Below, one piece after another: positions 57,560 through 64,000 of a stretch of DNA of 64,000 bases (its first letter is position 1; every line of letters begins with the position of its first letter). Under the pieces are notes generated by a model, which was not told the origin of the DNA, did not search any database, and saw only the letters and a program-made list of their open reading frames with translations. The stretch covers positions 1-64,000 of the forward strand of contig CAIYRS010000043.1 of the NCBI GenBank assembly GCA_903928685.1. Direction: 5' to 3'. This DNA comes from an uncultured Methylococcaceae bacterium. GTDB taxonomy: Bacteria > Pseudomonadota > Gammaproteobacteria > Methylococcales > Methylomonadaceae. A program made the position numbers and the translations under genes.

Positions 57560-58201
57560 TTATTCAGCTGTTATAAGCTTTTCTTTATACTCACATAAAT
57601 CGGCAATTAAACAGTTTGTACACAACGGCTTTCGTGCCACACAGGTATAACGCCCATGCAAAATCAGCAAATGGTGGGCGTTTTTTTTATGCTGTTTCGG
57701 CACCCATTTTTCCAAGTTTTGCTCCACAACCAAGACATTTTTTCCGGGGGCGATATGGGTACGGTTTGCCACTCTAAAAATATGGGTATCAACCGCAATG
57801 GTTTCCTGACCAAACGCGGTATTTAAAATTACATTGGCGGTTTTTCTGCCCACACCTGCTAAGGCCTCCAACTCTGGTCGGGTTTGCGGCACTTGTCCTT
57901 GATGCTTATCTAATAGTTGTTGGCATAAGGTCATAATATTGGCGGCTTTACTATTAAACAGCCCGATAGTTTTTATATAATTTTTTAAGCCATCTAAACC
58001 CAAATTTAAGATAGCCGATGGCGTGTTAGCGACAGGAAACAACTTAGCCGTCGCTTTATTAACGCCTTTATCGGTAGCTTGGGCAGATAACACCACCGCG
58101 ATCAACAACTCAAAGTCACTATCATAATTCAGCTCAGTGGTGGGTTCGGGCATAGCCGCCGCCAGTCGATCAAAAATAGCCAAGCGTTTTTGTTTATTCA
58201 T
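57560..58201 (-). CDS. nth: Endonuclease III
   Basis: DNA glycosylase/AP lyase that removes oxidised pyrimidines. The 213 residues show the helix-hairpin-helix LEALAGVGRKTANVIL (about 112-127) with catalytic Lys, the catalytic Asp in VDTHIFRVANR and the [4Fe-4S] cluster as C-x6-C-x2-C-x5-C at the C-terminus. Divergent from valS; 230 bases separate it from hvfA. Confidence 0.97.
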   Translation of the reverse strand: MNKQKRLAIFDRLAAAMPEPTTELNYDSDFELLIAVVLSAQATDKGVNKATAKLFPVANTPSAILNLGLDGLKNYIKTIGLFNSKAANIMTLCQQLLDKHQGQVPQTRPELEALAGVGRKTANVILNTAFGQETIAVDTHIFRVANRTHIAPGKNVLVVEQNLEKWVPKQHKKNAHHLLILHGRYTCVARKPLCTNCLIADLCEYKEKLITAE

Positions 58202-58353
58202 TGAAACTAATCGGAGTTAATTGCTAAATAAAGTTGCCGTTGATGTTATTGGCTACTCTAACGTAGATGAGGATGATAAAAAACAAAACACCGTGCTTAT
58301 TTATCCCTGTTAGAATAATTCCATTTTAATTTTTAAGAATAACGCATCACCAC

Positions 58354-61203
58354 ATGGACAAAACTTACGCCCCGCACGCAATCGAACAACGCTGGTATCA
58401 AATTTGGGAAGAACAGGGATACTTTATCGCCAGGGATGGTGTGTATGCCGGAAATCCGCCGGGAGCGGATTCGGTATCAGCAAACGCCGAGGCCGAAGAG
58501 GCTTATTGCATCATGATCCCGCCGCCCAACGTCACGGGAAGTTTACACATGGGCCACGCTTTCCAAGACACCATCATGGATGCGCTGACCCGTTACCACC
58601 GCATGAAAGGCCACAGTACATTGTGGCAAGCGGGCACTGACCACGCCGGTATCGCCACGCAAATGGTGGTCGAACGTTTATGCAACGCCGAAGGTAAAAC
58701 CCGCCACGATTACGGACGCGAAGAATTCATCAAAAAAGTCTGGCAGTGGAAAGAAGAATCAGGTGGCACGATTACCCGCCAATTACGGCGCATGGGCGCG
58801 TCTTTGGACTGGTCGCGCGAACGTTTCACCATGGACGATGGCATGTCCGATGCGGTGCAGGAAGTGTTCATCCGCTTGTATGAAGAAGGTTTGATTTATC
58901 GCGGCAAACGCTTGGTGAACTGGGATCCAGTTTTGCACACCGCCGTATCAGATTTGGAAGTATTGTCCGAAGAAGAAAATGGTTCGATGTGGCATATCCG
59001 CTATCCGTTATCGAACGGCAAAGGCCATTTGATAGTCGCCACCACCCGCCCTGAAACGTTGCTGGGCGATGCCGCAGTCGCTATCCATCCTGAAGACGAA
59101 CGTTACAAACATTTGCTGGGCGAGTTTGTGGAATTGCCGCTGACAGGCCGCCGCATCCCGATTATCGCTGACGACTATGTTGACCCTGAATTCGGTACAG
59201 GCTGCGTAAAAATCACCCCCGCCCACGATTTCAACGACTACGAAGTCTGGACACGCCACCGCCACACCTCGGTGTTGATGGATGCACCGCACGGCGGTTT
59301 GTTCAACATCCTCACCGTTGATGCCAGCATCCGCGCTGATGAACTTATCCCTGGGCAATACCACGGCTTAGACCGTTTCGCAGCCCGTAAACAAATTGTC
59401 GCCGATCTGGAAGCGCAAGGTTTGCTGGAAAAAATCGCTGACCATAAATTAATGGTGCCACGCGGCGACCGCACAAACGCCGTCATCGAACCGCTGTTGA
59501 CGGATCAATGGTATGTGAAAATCGCGCCATTGGCCGAGCCTGCGATTGCCGCCGTGGAAAATGGCGACATTAAATTCGTGCCGGACAACTGGAAAAACAC
59601 GTATTTTGAATGGATGCGCAATATCCAAGATTGGTGCATTTCGCGGCAAATTTGGTGGGGACACCGGATTCCGGCGTGGTACGACGACTTGGGCAATGTT
59701 TACGTGGGCGAATCTGAACAAGCCATCCGCGAAAAACACGGCTTGGCGGCAGATTATGCCTTGAAGCAAGACGAAGACGTTTTGGATACCTGGTTTTCAT
59801 CCGCTTTATGGCCTTTTTCAACATTAGGTTGGCCTGAGCAAACACCGGAACTGGCAAAATTTTATCCAACCAGCGTTTTAGTCACAGGCTTTGACATTAT
59901 TTTCTTCTGGGTCGCCAGAATGATAATGATGGGCTTGAAATTCCAAGGCCAAGTGCCGTTTAAGGAAGTGTACATCCACGGTTTGGTGCGCGATGCCGAA
60001 GGCCAGAAAATGTCCAAATCCAAAGGCAACGTCTTAGATCCTATCGACATCATTGATGGCATTGATTTGGAAGCCTTGGTCGCCAAACGCACGGCAGGCA
60101 TGATGCAGCCGCATTTGATGAAGAAAATCGAGCAGGCAACACGTAAGGATTTTCCTGACGGGATCAGCTCTTATGGTACGGATGCCTTGCGTTTCACCTT
60201 TGCTTCACTGGCATCAACAGGCCGCGACATCCGTTTCGATTTGCAACGTACCGAAGGCTACCGTAATTTCTGTAACAAGCTATGGAATGCGGCACGCTAT
60301 GTGCTTATGAATACCGAAGAACAGGATTGCGGCTTGGGCGACGCGCCGAACGAATTCACGCAAGTTGATCGCTGGATTATTTCCCGTTTGCACCAAACCA
60401 TCGAAACCACCACCCACGCCATCGACCATTACCGTTTCGATTTGGCGGCGCAAGCCATTTACGAATTCACTTGGAATGAGTATTGCGATTGGTATTTGGA
60501 ATTGGCGAAAATTTCGTTGCAGTCCGAAGATGAAAGCCTGCAACGCGGTACACGTAAAACATTGTTGACGGTTTTGGAAACGGTTTTACGTTTGGCACAT
60601 CCGATTATGCCGTTCATCACCGAAGAAATCTGGCAACGGGTTGCGCCTTTGCTGGGGATTTCTGGTGAAACAATCATGTTGCAAGCCTATCCTACTGCCG
60701 ATGCCACGCAAATCGACAACGCCGCTGTTGCCGAAACCGATTGGTTGATGGCTGTTATCTTAGGCGTAAGAAGGATTCGCGGCGAAATGAACATCGCGCC
60801 AGGCAAACCTTTACCTGTGTTATTGCAAAATGGTACACAAGCAGATAAAACCTACGTCAGCAACAACTTGGTTTATCTGCAAAAATTGGCACGGTTAGAA
60901 TCTGTAACTTGGTTGGCGGCGGACGAAACAGCCCCTGAATCTGCCATTGCAATGGTCGGCGAGATGCAAATCTTGATCCCAATGGCGGGTTTGATTGACA
61001 AAACTGCGGAGTTGGCGCGTTTGGATAAAGAAATCCAACGTATCAAAAACGATTTGCCGCGCGTGGAAGGCAAACTGAACAATCCGGCGTTTGTGGATAA
61101 AGCCCCAGCGGAAGTCATTGAGAAAGAAAAGGCGAAATTGGCGGAAATGCGCTCGATGCTATCCAATCTTGAACAGCAACAGGAAAAAATAAAAGCATTA
61201 TAA
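58354..61203 (+). CDS. valS: Valyl-tRNA synthetase
   Basis: Class I synthetase charging tRNA-Val, 949 residues. It has the HIGH motif as [13 protein letters not shown] near 53-65, an editing domain (about 190-340), the KMSKSKGN motif near 550-557 and a C-terminal anticodon and coiled-coil region (from about 880). A loop near residue 30-50 is longer and acidic compared with E. coli. pilB follows after 84 bases. Confidence 0.97.
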   Translation: MDKTYAPHAIEQRWYQIWEEQGYFIARDGVYAGNPPGADSVSANAEAEEAYCIMIPPPNVTGSLHMGHAFQDTIMDALTRYHRMKGHSTLWQAGTDHAGIATQMVVERLCNAEGKTRHDYGREEFIKKVWQWKEESGGTITRQLRRMGASLDWSRERFTMDDGMSDAVQEVFIRLYEEGLIYRGKRLVNWDPVLHTAVSDLEVLSEEENGSMWHIRYPLSNGKGHLIVATTRPETLLGDAAVAIHPEDERYKHLLGEFVELPLTGRRIPIIADDYVDPEFGTGCVKITPAHDFNDYEVWTRHRHTSVLMDAPHGGLFNILTVDASIRADELIPGQYHGLDRFAARKQIVADLEAQGLLEKIADHKLMVPRGDRTNAVIEPLLTDQWYVKIAPLAEPAIAAVENGDIKFVPDNWKNTYFEWMRNIQDWCISRQIWWGHRIPAWYDDLGNVYVGESEQAIREKHGLAADYALKQDEDVLDTWFSSALWPFSTLGWPEQTPELAKFYPTSVLVTGFDIIFFWVARMIMMGLKFQGQVPFKEVYIHGLVRDAEGQKMSKSKGNVLDPIDIIDGIDLEALVAKRTAGMMQPHLMKKIEQATRKDFPDGISSYGTDALRFTFASLASTGRDIRFDLQRTEGYRNFCNKLWNAARYVLMNTEEQDCGLGDAPNEFTQVDRWIISRLHQTIETTTHAIDHYRFDLAAQAIYEFTWNEYCDWYLELAKISLQSEDESLQRGTRKTLLTVLETVLRLAHPIMPFITEEIWQRVAPLLGISGETIMLQAYPTADATQIDNAAVAETDWLMAVILGVRRIRGEMNIAPGKPLPVLLQNGTQADKTYVSNNLVYLQKLARLESVTWLAADETAPESAIAMVGEMQILIPMAGLIDKTAELARLDKEIQRIKNDLPRVEGKLNNPAFVDKAPAEVIEKEKAKLAEMRSMLSNLEQQQEKIKAL

Positions 61204-61287
61204 AACCGAAGCATACTGCTTTATTTTCTTGGACATATCGCCAGTTTGATTTATCTTTTAACCCATCTGACTTAATGAAACCTTTAA

Positions 61288-62997
61288 ATGGCTACTGTCC
61301 AATCTGAATTAAAACTTAGCGGCCTTGCCAATATCCTCATGCAAGAGGCGGCGCTTAACGAAAGCGAAATCCGTCTCCACATTAAAGAGGCTAGGACGAA
61401 CAAAACGTCGTTGCTTACCCAGCTTGTGGAAAACAAGTTGGTCAATAGCTTAGACATCGCCATTAAAGCATCCAACGAATTTGGTTTGCCTTATTTTGAC
61501 CTTGATGCCATTGATTGGCGTAGTCTGCCAATCAATGCAGTTAATGATAAATTAATCCAAAAACACCACTTTTTGCCATTATTTGTCCGTGGCAAAACTT
61601 TATTTATCGGCATGTCTGACCCGACTAACCATCAAGCGGTCGAAGACATCAAATTTCAGAGCTTAATGCGCCCTGATATTGTTGTGGTTGAAGAAAACAA
61701 GCTCGCTAAAGTCATAGAATTGGCTTTAGAGGCGCCCGACACCACGATGACCGACCTGCTCGATGAGGATCTGGAAAACCTTAATATTGGCGGTGGCGAA
61801 GACAATATGGCAACCGATGTCCAATCGGATGCCGACGAAGCCCCAGTAGTGCGTTTTGTAAATAAAATCTTGTTGGATGCTATCAAAAAAGGCGTGTCTG
61901 ACATTCACATGGAGCCGTATGAAAAAAACTTCCGCATACGTTATCGCCAAGACGGGATGTTATATTCGGTCGCCAGCCCGCCAGCGAATATAGCTACGCG
62001 AATTATTTCCCGCGTTAAAGTTATGTCACGAATGGATATTGCCGAACGGCGCGTACCGCAAGATGGGCGTATCAAGATGATCCTATCTAAAACCCGTGCC
62101 ATTGATTTTCGGGTCAACACCTGTCCTACGCTGTTTGGTGAAAAAGTGGTGTTGCGGATTTTAGACCCGACCGTCGCGCAAATGGGTATTGATAAATTAG
62201 GCTTTGAACCCGATCAACGCGAACTGTTTCTTAAAGCCATCCACAAACCTTATGGATTAGTTTTAGTAACGGGCCCTACAGGTAGCGGTAAAACCGTCTC
62301 CCTTTATACAGGCCTGAATATTCTTAACAGTATTGAGCGCAATATTTCCACCGCCGAAGACCCAGTGGAAATTACCGTTGAAGGTATTAATCAGGTTAAC
62401 GTTAATAATAAAGCTGGCTTAACATTTGCCAATGCTTTGCGGGCATTTTTACGGCAAGATCCGGACATCATCATGGTCGGGGAGATACGGGATTTAGAAA
62501 CCGCCGATATTGCCGTAAAGGCCGCGCAAACAGGCCATTTGGTTTTATCTACCCTGCATACCAATGATGCACCGCAAACGCTCAACCGTTTAATGCAAAT
62601 GGGCGTTGCGCCATTTAACATTGTTTCCGCAGTGAATCTCATCATGGCACAAAGGTTAGGACGGCGACTCTGCGAAGCGTGCAAAGTACCCGCCAACTTA
62701 CCCGACAATGTCTTACTGAGCGCAGGATTTACCCAAGAAGAGCTGCCAGACCTTACCGTTTACAAAGCCGTTGGTTGTGAAAAATGTACTAATGGCTATA
62801 AGGGCCGGGTTGGTATCTATCAGGTAATGGCTCTTAGTGAAAAAATGTGTTCAATGATTTTGAATGGCGGCAACGCCTTACAATTGACCCAGCTTAGTAA
62901 AGAAGAAGGCATTAATGATTTACGCGCTTCAGGCTTAAATAAAGTCCGTCAAGGCATCACGAGTCTGGAAGAAATCGACAGGGTAACGAAGGAATAA
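61288..62997 (+). CDS. pilB: Type IV pilus assembly ATPase PilB
   Basis: Cytoplasmic ATPase driving pilus extension. The 569 residues have an N-terminal MshEN (GSPII_N) domain (about 10-150), Walker A GPTGSGKT near 330-337, an Asp box with EDPVEI, Walker B (IIMVGEIRDLETADIA) and the tetracysteine zinc motif CEACKVP and CEKCTNG. Followed after two bases by pilC, the standard pilBC order. Confidence 0.97.
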   Translation: MATVQSELKLSGLANILMQEAALNESEIRLHIKEARTNKTSLLTQLVENKLVNSLDIAIKASNEFGLPYFDLDAIDWRSLPINAVNDKLIQKHHFLPLFVRGKTLFIGMSDPTNHQAVEDIKFQSLMRPDIVVVEENKLAKVIELALEAPDTTMTDLLDEDLENLNIGGGEDNMATDVQSDADEAPVVRFVNKILLDAIKKGVSDIHMEPYEKNFRIRYRQDGMLYSVASPPANIATRIISRVKVMSRMDIAERRVPQDGRIKMILSKTRAIDFRVNTCPTLFGEKVVLRILDPTVAQMGIDKLGFEPDQRELFLKAIHKPYGLVLVTGPTGSGKTVSLYTGLNILNSIERNISTAEDPVEITVEGINQVNVNNKAGLTFANALRAFLRQDPDIIMVGEIRDLETADIAVKAAQTGHLVLSTLHTNDAPQTLNRLMQMGVAPFNIVSAVNLIMAQRLGRRLCEACKVPANLPDNVLLSAGFTQEELPDLTVYKAVGCEKCTNGYKGRVGIYQVMALSEKMCSMILNGGNALQLTQLSKEEGINDLRASGLNKVRQGITSLEEIDRVTKE

Positions 62998-62999
62998 TT

Positions 63000-64000
63000 A
63001 TGGCTACCAAAACCAAATCCAATACCAAAACTGAACAAATCGATTTCATTTGGGTAGGCGTTGATAAAAGCCGAAAAAAAATAAAAGGTGAAATCACCGC
63101 CAGCAGTCAATTGGTTGCCAAAGTCGACCTTAAACAGCAAGGTTATCGGGTCACCAATATCAAACCCAAACCCAAACCCTTATTTGTTGCCAAAGCTAAA
63201 AAAATCACCGCTGGCGATATTGCCATATTTGCTAGGCAGCTAGCTACCATGCTGGAATCCGGCATACCTTTGGTACAGGCATTGGATATTGTTGGTAGAG
63301 GCCATATCAATCCCAGTATGCAAAAACTGTTGCTATCGATAAAAACAGACCTTGAAGGCGGCAGTACTTTATCGGAAGGCTTAAGCAAACATCCGATTTA
63401 TTTTGATGACTTGTTCTGTAATTTGGTGGAAGCCGGCGAACACGCTGGGGTGTTGGAATCGTTATTAGATAAGATAGCGACCTACAAAGAAAAAACCGAG
63501 TCCATGAAAAAGAAAATCAAAAAGGCACTGACTTACCCGATTGCCGTACTGGTAGTTGCTTTTGTGGTTACTGCCATTTTGCTGCTGTTTGTGGTGCCAA
63601 TATTTGAAGAATTGTTTAAAGGTTTTGGCGCCGATTTGCCCGCGTTTACCCAGATGGTGATAAACATGTCGAAATGGCTGCAAGATTGTTGGTGGATAGT
63701 CTTATCCGCTATTGTCGTCACCAGTATGGTTTTTAACTACTTTAAAAAACGCTCTAAAGCCTTCAATCACTTTCTCGATAAAACCTTGTTGCGCTTACCC
63801 ATTATTGGCCAAATTATCAACAAATCCGCCATTGCCCGATTTGCCAGAACCTTATCAACCATGTCAGCAGCTGGTGTGCCCCTAGTTGAAGCCTTGCGCT
63901 CTGTTGCAGGGGCTTGTGGCAATATCATCTATTACGAAGCCGTAATGAATATGCGGGAAAATGTCGCCAACGGTCAACGGCTAAAATTTGCCATGCAGCA
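63000..64000 (+). CDS. pilC: Type IV pilus inner-membrane platform PilC (partial)
   Basis: The first 333 codons of PilC; the gene continues past the window edge. It begins MATKTKS two bases after pilB. The GspF-type signature is FARQLATMLESGIPLVQALDIV near 77-98, and the second domain FARTLSTMSAAGVPLVEALRSV near 280-300. Membrane helices are at about 181-201 and 231-247. PilC sits under the pilus and works with PilB. Confidence 0.97.
   Translation, partial: MATKTKSNTKTEQIDFIWVGVDKSRKKIKGEITASSQLVAKVDLKQQGYRVTNIKPKPKPLFVAKAKKITAGDIAIFARQLATMLESGIPLVQALDIVGRGHINPSMQKLLLSIKTDLEGGSTLSEGLSKHPIYFDDLFCNLVEAGEHAGVLESLLDKIATYKEKTESMKKKIKKALTYPIAVLVVAFVVTAILLLFVVPIFEELFKGFGADLPAFTQMVINMSKWLQDCWWIVLSAIVVTSMVFNYFKKRSKAFNHFLDKTLLRLPIIGQIINKSAIARFARTLSTMSAAGVPLVEALRSVAGACGNIIYYEAVMNMRENVANGQRLKFAMQ

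Overview
The window comes from a gammaproteobacterial (type I) methanotroph of the order Methylococcales. The basis is a complete pmoCAB operon for particulate methane monooxygenase, with every copper ligand of PmoB and PmoC in its expected place, together with a methylofuran/tetrahydromethanopterin-type cofactor operon and a gammaproteobacterial lpt-rpoN-mla-murA neighbourhood. The genus cannot be fixed from this sequence. Protein density is high and most genes are ordinary housekeeping genes.

Layout. 1-140: the end of an IS5-type transposase. 349-3524: pmoC-pmoA-pmoB on the minus strand with promoter, intercistronic hairpin and terminator. 3650-8302: a small exported protein, mazG, a PfkB-type sugar/nucleoside kinase, dgkA, gcvH, grxC and small proteins. 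8319-11468: a tightly overlapped minus-strand operon for C1-carrier cofactor synthesis (mfnB, DUF447, a dihydropteroate-synthase-like protein, a DmrB-like flavoprotein), divergent from folP. 12503: a PEP-CTERM/exosortase-associated acyltransferase. 13297-18402: a YfiR / GGDEF-EAL / TonB-receptor signalling operon. 18465-26792: apeB-msrB, a lipoprotein, two tRNA-Glu and one tRNA-Ala next to gltX, a Sel1 protein, serS, an acyltransferase, a double-length CrcB fluoride channel and orn. 26876-31504: an M48 protease, rsgA, an inverted-repeat-bounded repeat element, minCDE and a small winged-helix protein.

31578-37614 and 38035-46715 are the classic divergent envelope loci: rapZ-hpf-rpoN-lptB-lptA-lptC-kdsC-kdsD on the minus strand, and mlaFEDB-murA-hisG-hisD-hisC on the plus strand. 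Between hisG and hisD sits a foreign-looking, A/T-rich two-gene module, an AAA (OLD/AAA15-type) ATPase followed by a DUF3226 TOPRIM-like protein. It resembles two-gene ATPase+TOPRIM anti-phage systems such as PARIS and AbiL. 46876-50760: petABC (cytochrome bc1) and sspAB. 50862-55018: tusA-like, cysG, a small cytochrome c, a membrane coiled-coil protein and argG.

55110-57329 holds what I consider the most interesting system: a Cys/Met-rich exported precursor peptide (HvfA/bufferin-like) with a DUF692 iron-dependent peptide-modifying enzyme (HvfB) and its DUF2063 partner (HvfC). This is a RiPP metallophore operon of the same enzyme class as methanobactin synthesis, present in an organism whose central enzyme, pMMO, needs copper. 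A terminator-like hairpin lies between precursor and enzymes. The window closes with nth, valS, pilB and the first part of pilC, which runs off the right edge.
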